Of a stretch of DNA of 64,000 bases, positions 37,455 through 50,036 are shown one piece after another; the stretch's first letter is position 1, and every line of letters starts with the position of its first letter. The notes under the pieces were generated by a model. The model was not told the DNA's origin, ran no database searches, and saw only the letters and a program-made list of their open reading frames with translations. Source of the DNA: Thunnus maccoyii (Eukaryota > Chordata > Actinopteri > Scombriformes > Scombridae). The stretch is from the NCBI RefSeq assembly GCF_910596095.1, contig NC_056550.1, positions 26,589,001-26,653,000 of the forward strand, in the 5' to 3' direction. The position numbers and the translations under genes are program-made.

Positions 37455-37721
37455 AACTTATGCATTCAATGGCTGTTATGGTGGAATATATTTCATGATA
37501 ATGTCAAACTAAGACTGCATCAGTACTCACTTAACATATACAAAACCAGAGTAGTTATTCCATGTTTGCATGTATTGCATACACCAAATCATTTTTGGCT
37601 CAGATTTTTCTAATTGATGATATGACATTAAAGGACAGGTTCACAATCTTTCAAGGCTGTCTTAAAACAACAGTCAAATGCCCAAATGAACATTGAAAGA
37701 GGTTTTTCTTGAAAGTTGCTC

Positions 37722-37982
37722 CGTTTGCTCATCTGAGTCACTGGGGAAGAAGTCCTTCTGTCCTCTGACTGGGATCTTGTGACTCCTGATGGAATAAAAG
37801 AAAAACAAACAAAAAAAGACATCAGCACTTAGCTCCAGGCATGTGATATTTGGTGTTTTTATCACCAGACAAAGGCAAAGCATGTAAATATTGACTGAAG
37901 GGTCTGGACAATATAAATGTAAAACATAATTTGAATTGAGCTTCTTAGAGTTGATGTAGAGGTGGTCGTTGTTACAGTTTAA
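37722..37982 (-). pseudogene. tsen54: tsen54 exon 2 and intron 1 fragment, copy 1
   Basis: The minus strand reads [19 protein letters not shown], nearly identical to residues of tsen54 exon 2 ([19 protein letters not shown]). It continues into tsen54 intron 1 (GACATCAGCACTTAG, GCAAAGCATGTAAATATTG, GTAGAGGTGGTCGT). The exon's first ~30 bases (ELFAARA region) are deleted, and the acceptor is joined directly to TCAGGAGTCAC. The intron is kept, so this came from DNA, not from mRNA. Confidence 0.88.
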
Positions 37983-38540
37983 GTCTGTTCAGCAGACAGA
38001 GGACGTCCGGGAAAGGCTGCTACCCAAGGTGCTGCTAACATTTGCTCAGCTTGTTTCTCTGATAACTTAAGATCTAGATTTCTGATGAATAAAATCCTTC
38101 ATCTGGTTAAAAGATATAGTTAAAATGGCCAAGATCTAAAAGGTTTATCATAAAAATGTGGCTTAAAACTGAATAAAAGTCAATTTATGACAGTTTCTGG
38201 TTGACAACCACAACGCTGATGTGTTATTTTGTGGGTGTATATTCTTTGGTAGAGGAAAACACCATTGTAGAGGAAAACCACAACGCCAAAACATGCATCT
38301 TATGTGTGTATACTCTTTGGTAGAGGGGGTATGACACCATTGGCAGGCGACCAAAACGTTACCCTGATAAAATTACATGTTTCTCTGCGCATGAAAGTGG
38401 TTGGAAACATTTGGGATAATGTACGTACACAACTCAACAAAACATACAACATCGGTCTAGTCATTTTTAGCCAACAGTGTGAGTGATATAATATCTAAAA
38501 TATTAACGTGAAGGACCCTGTGAATAATGGATTAGTAGAT

Positions 38541-40205
38541 TCACGGTCCAGGTATCATCGGATAATTTGTAATTCATTTGTAATTCAAAAACCAAAAAAA
38601 CGTAAATCTGTTGTTTGTTTCAAAACAAAAAACAAAAAAACGTTTTTGGTTTCAGAATCAAATAACGAAAAACCAATCAAACCCGGCCCATTTTTGGTTT
38701 TTGCCGATTTGTTTTATCGTTATTCCTTTTTGGATTGAATATCAAACAGGTCTGCGGACATGAAACCAAAAACGGAAGTCACATGTTTTTTTCCTTTTTT
38801 CATTCTAAACCAAAAACAAAAAACAAAATCATGTGATCTATTCCTTTTTTGTTTCCCAATGAAAATCCAGAAAACCAAATTCAAAAGACCGTGCAATTTT
38901 GGTTTAGAAATCAAGTATTTTTGTCAGTTTTGTACGATAGCGGAAGCGACTACATTAGCCTACTCATGATCCTCAGCGACCGTTACTATGGTGAAGATGC
39001 CAGTGACAGCCTCGCGCGTGTGTAAACGGGATGACGATGGGGGGCCTCATTTAAGCCCTACACTTTCACTTTCGTAATTTTCATCAAACCGGACTTTAGA
39101 TTGTGCATTTTATTCAACCTCTGCTGCTACATAATGTAGTTATTTATTAATTATTTATGTTTAATTTATTCTTGTCACCTTCATATACTTCATACACTTT
39201 GTTTCTTTGTCCATAGCACACACTATTTTCTTTACAGTTCAATGTACAGTAAAGTACGTTGATCCCAATCATAACCATAATCTGCAGTACTACACAATGT
39301 TATACTGACTATATGTTAAGGCTGTCGCTGGCATCTTCACCATAGCAACGGTCGCTGAGGATCATGGGTAGGCTAATGTAGCCGCTTCCGCTATCGTACA
39401 AAACTGACAAAAATACTTGATTTCTCAGGGTCGAAGGTGAAATAATTAAAACGGATGGCCATAACCTCTCGGAAACGTGAAAGATATTAAAATCGACAGT
39501 GAGGAAAATACTCATATTTATCCTCTTCGGTCCGCCCACCGGACTGGTAAAATTAAAATAAGGAAATAAAAACGAGGAAAATATCCTGTGAGTAAATGTT
39601 GAGTGATGTAGCGGTTATAGTTAAAAATGAGAAAATGAGAAGAAAATAAATGAGAAAAACTGCTGCAGGCGCAAAACTACTTCCAACTGAAATACATTAG
39701 TTTGAAAGTCGTGCAGAGTGTCACGGAAAATATTGTGTCCATGTACACGAATACATATAAAAATAAATTAATAGATTAAATTTCATGACTTATTCACGAA
39801 TGCCATGAGACAGACTGGCTTTTCGCTGTTGCTGAACATGAACACAAATGAGACGCTGCAGGTTTTCTCTGAGCTAATGTAGCCACTTCCGCTATCGTAC
39901 AAAACTGACAAAAATACTTGATTTCTAAACCAAAATTGCACGGTCTTTTGAATTTGGTTTTCTGGATTTTCGTTGGGAAACTAAAAAGGAATAGATCGCA
40001 TGATTTAGTTTTTCGTTTTTGGTTTCAAACGCAAAAATGAATTGGCTTGATGTCCGCAGACCTGCTCAATATTCAATTTTAAAAAGCAATAACGATAAAA
40101 CGAATCGGCAAAAACCAAAAATGGGCCAGGTTTGATTGGTTTTTCGTTACAAATGAATTACAAATTACAAATTAATTACAAATTATCCGATGATACCTGG
40201 ACCAT
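38541..40205. mobile_element. Large fold-back (long inverted repeat) element
   Basis: The two ends are inverse complements: GGTCCAGGTATCATCGGATA at 38,541 and TATCCGATGATACCTGGACC ending at 40,205. Matching arms run inward for several hundred bases (for example ACCAAATTCAAAAGACCGTG near 38,874 against CACGGTCTTTTGAATTTGGT near 39,940). A second block, from CTACATTAGCC to CACCATAGTAACGG-like sequence, occurs at 38,930-39,005 and inverse at 39,330-39,420, and its outer part once more inverse near 39,875. No transposase frame. Non-autonomous DNA transposon by structure. Confidence 0.85.
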
Positions 40206-40224
40206 CTACATGGTCAAGTAGTGT

Positions 40225-40765
40225 TTACAGATTTACAAGAAAGTTAAGTTTACATAATAGATAGACATAATGGATGTCTGTTTTTATGCTTTTTGTACTT
40301 GTCCTTCTTTTCCTTTGTTCATTGCTTGATAAATTCCATGTAGATCCTATTTTTCTTTTTACAAGCTTTTTCCAAACCATTTGATAACCATGGTTTTCCC
40401 CTCTTTTTAGGATTTTGTCTAGGCTATACTCTTTCAATGGACAATGTCAGTCATAAAGTTTCAAGAATGTATCTAAAAATGCATCATATGATTCATTAGT
40501 ATCTACATAAACTTCTTGCCAATCATGATTTAAAAGTTCTGCTTTAAGAGCCATAACTGCCTCTGGTGATTTTATTTTAACCAAGTTGTTAGTCTGCCTA
40601 TTTGTTCTTAGTTTTAACTTATTGTTCATTTTTAATACTGTAAAAACAGGCAAATGATCATTTTCATCGTTCACTAGTAGTTCACTTTGTATCTTCCCTT
40701 ACATTTATAAAAATATTGTCAATCAATGTTGCACTATTCTTTGTTATTCTCATCAGTGGTAATCT
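40225..40765 (-). mobile_element. LINE fragment, endonuclease C-terminal region and linker
   Basis: On the minus strand NSATLIDNIFINVREDT, NDHLPVFTVLKMNNKLK, LLNHDWQEVYVDTNESYDAF and EYSLDKILKRG are readable in more than one frame, a block I know from fish non-LTR retrotransposons (endonuclease end, SDHLPVF motif). No RT remains. Clade uncertain. Confidence 0.75.
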
Positions 40766-40769
40766 ACAC

Positions 40770-41690
40770 TGGGCTCTCTGTCGCCATCCCCTGTGTGTTT
40801 GAAAAACAATGGTGAGAAGAAGAAGGGGAACTAATGTAAAAAATTAAGAATTAATCGGTAAATGCTGTTTGGAGGATTGGAAATGTTCTGTTTTTAAGAG
40901 TGTTTTCTCAATGGGATATTTTGGTCACAATATATATTTAGACCATAAGTAATGCATCATCAGTTGACTGGTTTCTGAATGAATATAACATGTCTGGACA
41001 ACCAGGACAGTGAGTCACATACAGCGGTAGAAAATAACACATAATAAGTACATTTACTCAACTACTGTACTTCTTCTTCTTTTATTTTATTTGATAGGGA
41101 CGACGCAATTTAACATAGTTCTGATACAGAGCATGAAACTGATGTACTGCACAGAGAGTTTACAGCTATTGCTAATTTCCAACTCTTACTACTTAAGTAC
41201 AGTTTTGAGCTACTTGTACTTTACTTGAGTATTTCCATGTGATGCTACTTTATACTTCCACTCCACTACATTTCAGAGGGATATATTGTACTTTCTACTC
41301 CACTACATTTCTTTGACAGCTTTAGTTACTTTGAGATAAAGATTTGACACAATGGATAATATAACAAGCTTTTAAAATACAACACATTGTTGAAGATGAA
41401 ACCAGTGGTTTCCAACCTTTTTGGCTTTTGACATCTTACAAAAAGCAGTGTGTAGTCGGGGTCACATTTCACATGTCTATGAGTTGTTAACAGCTCCACC
41501 AAATAGTGATTTTTCCCTCTAAACTTCTCACAAGCTTTCATTTCAATAAATGTTCAAATGATCCAATATTTCAGCAAGAATCAAAGATTAGAGAAAAAGT
41601 CCAAAAACTGAAAACAGATTTGTATATCAGAACTTTGTTGTTTTTTTTTTTTCTTTTCTCCCCCATTAATGTAAGGAATGTATTCAATTA
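40770..41690 (-). repeat. Inverted copy of a tsen54 intron 1 segment
   Basis: The minus strand matches 18,262-18,995 in order, including CTCCAAACAGCATTTACCGA and GGCGACAGAGAGCCCAGTG. About 120 bases near 41,075-41,195 are extra. Its inner end is joined to the ZNF 3' flank at the same junction as in 23,945. Confidence 0.75.
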
Positions 41691-42508
41691 ATCTATAATA
41701 ACGATTCTGGCACACGATCGCTGCCTACAGTCTACTATATGCCAGAATATTCCACAGTACTTCTCTGTGGGATTGATCACAGCTCCTTTACACAGAGCAG
41801 AAGTTGCAGCTTTTAGTAAAGATGCACATTATGCACATTTATGCATATTACCATACCATTGTCTTTGCACTACACTCACTCCATCTACTAACTCAAGTAA
41901 GTTTTTTTGCACTATGAGTTGCAAATTACATTGATTTTGCAAATATTGTAAAGAAAAAAAAACAAAAAAACTGTGTGTGTTTGTGTGTATGGTTATAGTT
42001 TTTCATTTATTTAACTACTTCTTTTAGTGCTAATGTTAACATACTTTGTTTGAATTTTAATGTTATAATTTTATATTTAATATTATTTGCTCATACATTT
42101 TCTGTGTGTGTAGTGAGGAGTATGCTACAGCTGCATTTCATTGTGCCATCCTGTATTGTATAATGACAATAAAATTGAACCTTGAAATGGTTTTTAGTTT
42201 GGGAATCAAACCTTCAACCCTGCCAGTGGTGGTGTCTTGCTCCTCAGTGAGTTTTGTACTTGAGTGTGTGTGTGTAACTGTGGTGTATTTGCTGATGTAG
42301 CTTTGACAGCAGGAGTAAAGCAAAAATATCATTACTCAAGTTATTGGAGTGTTATTGACATATTTTCATGACAAGTTTTAGAAATCACGTGTCATGTTTT
42401 AACAGCTAAGAGAACCAGACAGTTCAAGTGCACTCTCTACACAGTGTGAGTGTGCTGATGTTTCTTCAAAGTGTCCCATCAAGTGAAACTTCCTGCACTG
42501 CTCACAGG
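41690..42508 (-). pseudogene. 3' scrap of a ZNF gene (module of pentraxin 2)
   Basis: The minus strand from 42,508 encodes the ZNF terminal broken finger (CEQCRKFHLMGHF, then SALELSG) and the 3' flank of ZNF-A/B. All complete fingers are missing; at 42,509 the sequence changes to LINE-related DNA. Confidence 0.8.
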
Positions 42509-42509
42509 T

Positions 42510-42940
42510 ATGACATCTGGCCCCCTTTGTTGACAATTTTGCTGCCTTCTTAAATAAGCCGCAGCTTGTAAATCAGATGGCTTCCATCCTTCCCAGGAAG
42601 GCTCACACCTTTTATCAACAAACATTGAACTGACTTTGCATTCCTGTAAAGCCTATCTTATATGCTGACCTGGCTGGCATGGTTGGCATGGTTGGCATGG
42701 TCAAAGTGGTGTAAATATTGGCAATCTGAAGCTAATTCTCTTGTACTTGTTTTATTACCATGGGCCTGGCTTTAGAAATGACACTACTAATCAAGTTTTA
42801 GTTGATACTCTTCTTGACTTCCTAAACTGCAGAGGTCTTGGATTAATCCACAGGAATTTGGGAAGCTTGGTACCAAAACTGGACTCCATTAGAATCTGGG
42901 TCCAACAAACAATTCCAACAGTTTGATCTGTTCCTCTCTG
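42510..42940 (+). mobile_element. 5' part of a jockey/Rex1-like LINE, first copy
   Basis: Reads DTTNQVLVDTLLDFLNCRGL then LVPKLDSIRIWVQQ, the region just before the endonuclease. It duplicates 43,400-43,800 and breaks off after 42,920. A small TGGTTGGCA triplication lies at 42,673-42,703. Confidence 0.6.
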
Positions 42941-43235
42941 TGCTGTGTTATATTTTATATTTTAAATTACACTCTGTGTGTGTGTGTGTTTGTGAACCAC
43001 TTTGTAACTGTGTGTTTTAAAAAGCGCTACATAAATAAAGTTTTACTTACTTACTTATCTTGAATGTCTCTTATATGAATACAGAGCTGGGAAAGATTGC
43101 ATCCACCTACTATGCTCCTCATAGGGGGAATAAGCTTCGGGACACCCTTAAGTTAGAACATTTTTTAAACCTAGAACATTTTAAGATTCTGTTGAATGAT
43201 GTTTTATACAATGAATACTCCTGTTTTTCTTAATG

Positions 43236-44884
43236 TGTTTAATGTAGCTTTGACAGCAGAAGTGAAGCAAAAATATTGTAACTCAAGTTATTGGAGTGTT
43301 ATTGACATATATTCATGACAGGTTTTAGAAATCACATGTCATCTTTTAACAGCTAAGAGAACTAGACACTTCCTGCACTGCTCACAGGTATGACATCTGG
43401 CCCCCTTTGTTGACAATTTTGCTGCCTTCTTAAATAAGCTTTGTTGCTTGTAAACCAGATGGCCTCCATCCTTCCCAGGAAGGCTCACACCTTTTATCAA
43501 CAAATGTTGAACTGACTTTGTATTCCTAAGCATATCTTATCTGCTGACCTGGCTGGCATGGTCAAAATGGTATAAATATTGGAAATCTAAAGCTAATTCC
43601 CTTGTATTTGTTTTATGACCAAGGGCCTGGCTTGAGAAATGACACTACTAATCAAGTTTTAGTTGATACTCTTCTTGACTTCCTTAACTGCAGAAGTCTT
43701 GGATTAATCCACATGAATGTGAGAAGGTTGGTACCAAAACTGGATCCCATTAGAATTTGGGTCCAACAAACCAATCCAGATATTTTACTTCCAACAGAAA
43801 CCTGTTGTCTGATAAAATTAAGAATGATGTCATTGCACTTGACGGTTACAATACATATAGGGTGGACTGAACTACAGGGCGGGAAGGAGTTGTTATTTTT
43901 ATGAGAAACTCTTTTGCTGCGTCTGTGTTGCACTCTGTGTCTCTGCCAAAAGAATTTGAATTCCTAGCTTTAAATTCCTAGCTTTTAATAATATGGTGCT
44001 AATCGGGGCCTATTGCCCCCCGTCTGTTCATCAAAGTACCTTAGATAAATTAGTAAATCTATTACCTGAGTATGAGGCTTCTGAAGTTTTGCCCATCTAT
44101 GACCTTAACCTTGATTGTTTACATTCTTCTTCTGAGGGGCTAAAAAAATCATTGTATTGAATTAAATTTATAATCCTAACAAACAAACCACATAAATTCA
44201 CAGCCAGTGGTGTGTTTGCACTAGACTTAAGTGATCATTGTCCAGTTTTCTGCATTAGAGATTCCAGACGAAAAATATTCCATCACATATCATTATAAAG
44301 AAAGACCTTAAACATTTTGCTGAGCAGGCTTTCCCTCATGATAAAGCCATTTCACAGATGCTTTTAACTCCTTGGCAAATAAACATGCTCCCTTTAAGAA
44401 ATACAGGGTAAGAAATAGATTGAATCCTTGGTTCACACCTGAAATCTCAGAGATGTTAAGATTAAGGGATGTAGCATGGGCAAAAGCACAAGGCTCAAGA
44501 GTCCTCTACAGATTTGCAGATCTTGTAGTAGTTGTAGTGGTAATCCAGGAACATTTTGGAAAACAATTTTGGATTTTGGAAATCTGTGATATTTTTAATA
44601 TTCATTTTATTTCTTCTGGGCACCCGTTTGAAAATCAAAATCTATCTACACTTACCTCAGTTGAAGATGAGCACTGCATTTTAAACCCCCATCAGTCTGA
44701 ACATAGCACATTGACAGCAGCATGCAAGGTGGTCAATAATGTAATCTGTTCTCTGGATAAGAAGGAGTGTTGTATTGCCCTGTTCATTGATTTGTCTAAA
44801 GCATTTACTGTTGACAAAGTTTTGTCTAAATTACAGGCAGATTTTTTGGCAATTCAAAAGGCCCTGAATAAACTTAAACTTTGA
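43236..44884 (+). mobile_element. ZNF 3' scrap plus jockey/Rex1-like LINE fragments, second copy
   Basis: 43,236-43,400 repeats the ZNF 3' scrap in shorter form. From 43,602 the LINE endonuclease is readable (LGLIHMNVRRLVPKLDPI, later ALDLSDHCPVFC-like), then NRLNPWFTPEISEMLRLRD and HSTLTAACKVVNNVICSLDK...CIALFIDLSKAF, where the RT begins. The RT palm is deleted: the frame jumps from LSKAFTVDK to LSKLQADFLAIQKALNKLKL. Several frameshifts. Inactive. Confidence 0.7.
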
Positions 44885-45513
44885 CTAATGATATGTTGTT
44901 CACCAGATCCCAAATGAAAAATCCACTTTGTTTATTAGTACAATATCTCAAAGTAAACTAACATTGTTTGGCACCTGTTTGACACAAATGCATGTAACTG
45001 GTTTAGCAGTTATCTTACTGGCAGAACTCAAGCAATAGTTCAGTGTTCATTCTGAATATTGGAAATATTTCAAGGTTTTATTTATTATAAGAAGAAGAAA
45101 AGAAAATGTATCAGGCTTTTGATACATAGACATTATTTTTTAGCAGGATCAATTCAGTTTTGGTTTTGGTCTTCTCATTGGATTTGTTGACAACAGGAAA
45201 AATATAGAAAATCACCAGATTTGCCCTTTAAAAGGCTACAAATTAAGCAGTGGGCTCCGGCCTTTTGTGCCCTCTTATGTTTCCTATCAACAAGAATCGC
45301 AACCATCTGCCTGTGAACAGAAGGGTTATAGAGAAGCCCTGTTCATATTTGCTTTTAATCCAGTTTGTCTGCCCTCTTAACACTGATAAGATCAAATCTT
45401 GTCTAAATAGTGACATGCATTTTATATCAAGCAATTACATAAAACAAACAAGGAATAGTAAAGAGACCCTGTTGTCAGTATTTTGTGAAGGGGAGGAGTT
45501 TGGGAAGTCGGGC

Positions 45514-45520
45514 TATAAAA
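45514..45520 (+). promoter_or_regulatory. TATA box of pentraxin 2
   Basis: Same block as copy 1 (GGCTATAAAAACCCTCC), with the upstream GA-rich block GGGGAGGAGTTTGGGAAGTC. Confidence 0.8.
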
Positions 45521-45735
45521 ACCCTCCGTTCAGATTTTCTGTAGCAGGGTCCTCACAGCGGCACAGTATGTATACAGCTTCATTCTACTTTTATATCTTT
45601 ATGTATTCTTTCCTACATATCAAAACTACTGACAGTGGTCAAATGCAGCATTTAACCCAGAATTACAAGACGCATGAACATATGTGCAATGACTTAAGTA
45701 AATTCTCTCATTTTCTGCAGGTTTACTTGGACAAA

Positions 45736-48700
45736 ATGAAATTTTCAGGCGTTCTTTTTCTCGTTGCCATCTCCACGATGTTGGCAGGTATTTGTCTACT
45801 TTTCTTTTGTGTCTTAATGTGCATATCTGTACATACATGAAAAGTATAAATGTAATGGTTTGTTTACGAATTTAAAAGTCAATGAACTGAATGACTGAAA
45901 CTAAACGATAATTTGATTTACAGAAAATTTTTAAATTTAACTATTTTAATAGCTGATGAACCGTTTAAGTCATTTTTCAAGCAAAAATGATCTGGTTGCA
46001 GCTTCTGAAATGTTAATAGTAACTAGTTTCCTTTGTCTCTTATGATGGTGAACTAAGTAGCATTGGATTTTGGACTTTTAGTTGGATGGAACAGGACATC
46101 ACTACGCACTCTGAGAACTTATAATAGACTTTTTTTCTATTTTCTGTCATCCTATAGACAAAACAATAAGTTAATTTCCAAAACAAATTAAACATAAAAA
46201 ATGAATTTTAGTTGCCTAAAACTGAATTTAGGTGCATTTAAATGCCACTACGTCCCTGAAAATGACTTTGTAATTTGTTAGTTAAATTGAAGTGTAAAAT
46301 GCATAACAAGTCTTCATGCTCCTTGTAATTATACAATATGGCATGAACATATGAAACACACTGAGATAAAATAATATGTAGACAGAGGAAGGAGGAAATA
46401 AAAGCAGGTAAATCTGTGGATACATAACATGTATGTCTGCAGGGAGCAATTATGGTAATAACGCAACTGATTATTGTGTTTTTAAAAATATTTATGGAGT
46501 AATGTCCTGGCAATATAGAACAAAGTGAAGAAGGGAGAATGTGATAACATAGTTGATATTACAAATGAATACCATTAAGCACTGTTTAATTATGAAAATT
46601 TTATGATTTAGATTGCAAAAGTACTCATTTACAGTTAAATGATGTTCCTGGAACCAGTTTAATAAGGAAGTAAAATCAGAGGAGAGTTTAGTGTTTGTCA
46701 CATCAGTGTTTGGATTGGAAAACTAAATATAATCAATTGGTTTTCACAGAAGCCTTTACTACTTTTGAATTACAACTGACTTAAGTTGGTCGGCTGTAGC
46801 CATTTTATTGTATTTTAATTTATCGACCTCCTGGTCCAGCAGGTCAGTTTTTATCTGAGTTTACTGACTTTCTGACTTGTATTATTAAGCTGGACAAAGT
46901 GTTATTAGTTGGTGATGTAACGTGCACATCAATGATTCCACTAATTGTGTAGCCACTGAATTCCTTAATATTACTGAATCTTTTAATTTCAAGCAACATA
47001 TTTCCGGTGCCACTCACATGGGTGGGGACCTCGCACTCTGGCCCGTCGGGATCAGATCATTTCTCTTTTTAAAAATGAGGGATATAAGTAAGTAACTGCA
47101 GCTGGACACAGAAAAATACTCATATATTTGAATGGAGAGTGTGAGCGAACCCACACCTTTTTGAACATTTACTGCTTCCACATAGTTTTAGATACAGACT
47201 ACATTTGAACTTTCAATGAGTCATGAGACTTTTACCTACAAATCTTGAATTTACATGTTTTTTCTATCTTTTATTGTTTTTGAGATATTAGAGTGTGAGT
47301 TTTAAAGTCTTTTCTTGCTCCTCCTGTGATTTTATAATGAGTGTGTATTGCGGAATGTTTCACAGCACTGAGGGAGTGACATCACCAGGAGCAGCTGGAG
47401 AGGAGGATTTTAGAGTACACTTCTTGTGAAATATCCTCATAAATCCCATGACTTTGGCCAAATCTTACATTAAAAATCATTTTATAGTTGGAAATTTCAT
47501 GGGGAATCCATTGATACAGGTTTGAAAGTGGTCAGACTTATAGTTTAGATGTCAGAAGCCTCTGTTTGACACAAAGTTCATGCCCATAGATTGCTTCCCC
47601 ATTGTTTTACATTGTAAGGTGTGATGTGGCACTGCAACTTTCAGGGCTTGTAAAATCCAAACCGTTCGAGTTATTACAAAGTTTTAACAACTATTTTCAG
47701 CACAGTGTCATAAGTCACCTGTTAAAGTTAGAAGCCAATACGATTAACGCCCTAGGAGGAGATAGCGTTTGTTCGGGGGCCAAAATTGGGGCAAAGTCTT
47801 ATTTTGAAAGGCTAATTGCGGACTTCCTGTTGGATTTAGGTCAGGGGTGTCAGCATATGGTTTGTAGGTCTTGATTAGACGAATAATTGAGTTTTGGTTT
47901 GATCTCTCTACGACATTCCTACGGGCCGTGGCGGCCATTTTAATTGCATAGGTGGTGCTAGAGAGTGCATTTTGGAACTTAAGGGGTTATATTTTACATT
48001 TTATCAAATGTTTCACCAGACCTGCTGTGTGTGCCAAATTTGGTGAGTTTTTGAGCATATCTAGGAGGTCAAATTTAGGGTTTAAGAGGTGTAATAATAA
48101 AGAAAGAAAGAAAGAAACAAACAAACAAACACACGAAAAACAATAGCGTCCTCGCCCTAAGCTGCCTTTTGGACTCGGTCCCTAATAAATTTCTGTCTCT
48201 CATATATATAAGCGTTTTCCGATTAGATTTTTTTCATTGTTGTTGAAAGCTCTTTGGAACTCTGTTCTTTGTACATTTTCCTAATAAAATCTCTGTTTCT
48301 TGTCTTTCAGTGAGTGATGGCATTAAGACCGTGGTATTCCCCACAGAGACAAATACCGATTATGTTGAGTTGAGCCCTCTGAAATCTCTGAACTTGGCGG
48401 CATTCACTCTGTGCATGCGTGTCGCCACAGAGCTCAGTGGGCACCGTGAGGTCATTCTCTTTGCATATCGGACTCCAGACGCTGATGAACTGAATGTGTG
48501 GCGTGAACTGGACGGCAGGTAGACACTTTGTGCTCCACACTTAAGATTAAAGCTCTGACTGAATTCCAAATATTTGACACATTGACACAACACTTTAAAG
48601 GCCAACAAAACAGAATATTTTGGCTTTAAGATACTAAAGATCCAAGATGAGAGATATTTTGTCATTACATTCTCCTAAATTTCACCACTTTTACTAAACT

Positions 48701-50036
48701 GATGAAATCTGTAAGAAATATGTGTTAAATCCCTCCAGGATTTCAGCATTTTTGTGATTATAGCAGCCAAAAATGCTCAATTTTGCAGTGTTTTTTCTCA
48801 AAAATTCTGATACAGTTTGCACTGTTTTATGTGTTTTTGTGTTAAAATTGCAGAAATTTGGAAAAATTGCAAGCAAAGGAAAGTAACTTGATTTTATTTT
48901 TTTACCAATGAGGAGTCATATGTAATCACTTCCTTAGATGAGAAGCATACTGCATATCACAGAAACAACTTTATTTCAATGCTAATTTTTAGATTTATTT
49001 TCTGAACATGAGATCCTGAATAAAATACTATACCTGACTTTCATTTATAAGCCTTTATTAAATTAACTTTCACCTCAACATTAGCAACAAATAAGATCAG
49101 TCAATAATGCCATTGAAATAAATCCATTAACATAAAAATATAGTTTAATTTAAAGGGCCCATTTCTATGTTTTAGGTAGATTAGGTCCATCTTTCCTGTC
49201 TGAACAACCTGTCAACTTTTGTTCTTCTGACCAATTGAATGCAAAACTCTTTGGGAACATTTGGGAATTGTTTTGCTTGGTCTATGGCATCAGTTTTGTT
49301 GGCAGGTGAGATTTGTCCATCTTTCACCTGAACATGCAAGTAAGTTACCACCACACCAAATGCGACAAATCCTCCAAATCACAAGCGGTCTGTTCATTTG
49401 GAAATTTCATGCGGAAAAGTTCTAGTAATTTAGCAAAATTGCAAGCTCTCGCAAATGTTGCAGAGATTTCTTGAATTTGTGTTAATTATTGTGATCACAA
49501 AATCACAATTTCCTTTAGGGACTGACTCACATGTACCAAGCTCTTTTTTTTGATGACATATTTTAATTTTGTAATGTTAGACCGCTGACAAATGAAATGT
49601 ATATGTGTGTGTGTTTAGATTGTCCCTGTACCTGAGAACATCGGCAGGTTCAGAAGCTGTTCACTTCCAAGTCCCTCAGCTTGGTGCGCTTGAGACCCAC
49701 CTTTGCATCACCTGGGATTCCAGTTCAGGTGCTGCTGCCCTCTTCCTGGATGGGAGGAAAAGCCTGACTAAAATCTACAAGAAGGGTCACAGAGTGCAGT
49801 CTGGAGGCAGGGTTATCCTCGGACAAGATCTGGACAGTTATGAGGGTTCTTTTGATGCCAAACAGAGTTTTGTCGGGGAGATCAGTGATGTTAATATGTG
49901 GGACTCTGTCCTCCCAGACAGCACCATCCAAGACATGTCCTCTGGGAAGAGAGTACCAAGAGGAAACGTTTTTGACTGGGAAGCTACACCGCTTAAAATT
50001 CATGGGGGGGCAAAGGTCCTTAATCGTGAACTGTAG
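45736..50036 (+). CDS. Secreted short pentraxin, CRP/SAP-like, copy 2 (225 aa)
   Basis: Exons 45736-45787, 48311-48518 and 49619-50036; each has exactly the size of its copy 1 counterpart (52, 208, 418), all in phase. Signal peptide MKFSGVLFLVAISTMLAG; signature HLCITWDS; both conserved disulfide cysteines are present; the Ca-binding block reads GQDLDSYEGSFDAKQ. It differs from copy 1 at few positions: FPTETNTDY instead of FPTKTCTDY, SPLKS for NPLKS, RTPDAD for RTTNAD, YEG for YRG and TPLKIHG for TRLEIHG. Role as for copy 1: secreted calcium-dependent pattern-recognition lectin by family. Intron 1 carries the same LINE scrap and E1 element, so the duplication is younger than both insertions. 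Confidence 0.93.
46770..47025 (+). mobile_element. L2-like LINE endonuclease scrap in pentraxin 2 intron 1
   Basis: Paralogous to 33,940-34,156, with the same truncation points; slightly more diverged from a coding frame. Confidence 0.55.
47026..48186 (+). mobile_element. Element E1, copy in pentraxin 2 intron 1
   Basis: Same ends and position as the copy at 34,157-35,398, but about 60 bases are missing near 47,085. Non-coding. Confidence 0.75.

Noticed and set aside
38163-38486. Repeated phrase with TATACTCTTTGGTAGAGG near 38,240-38,330 considered as tRNA-like
   Set aside because: No cloverleaf with A and B boxes at correct spacing could be drawn; it is a short local duplication.
45250-45840. 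196-codon open frame upstream of and across pentraxin 2 exon 1
   Set aside because: It runs through the TATA box and the leader and past the donor; only the signal-peptide segment is real coding sequence.
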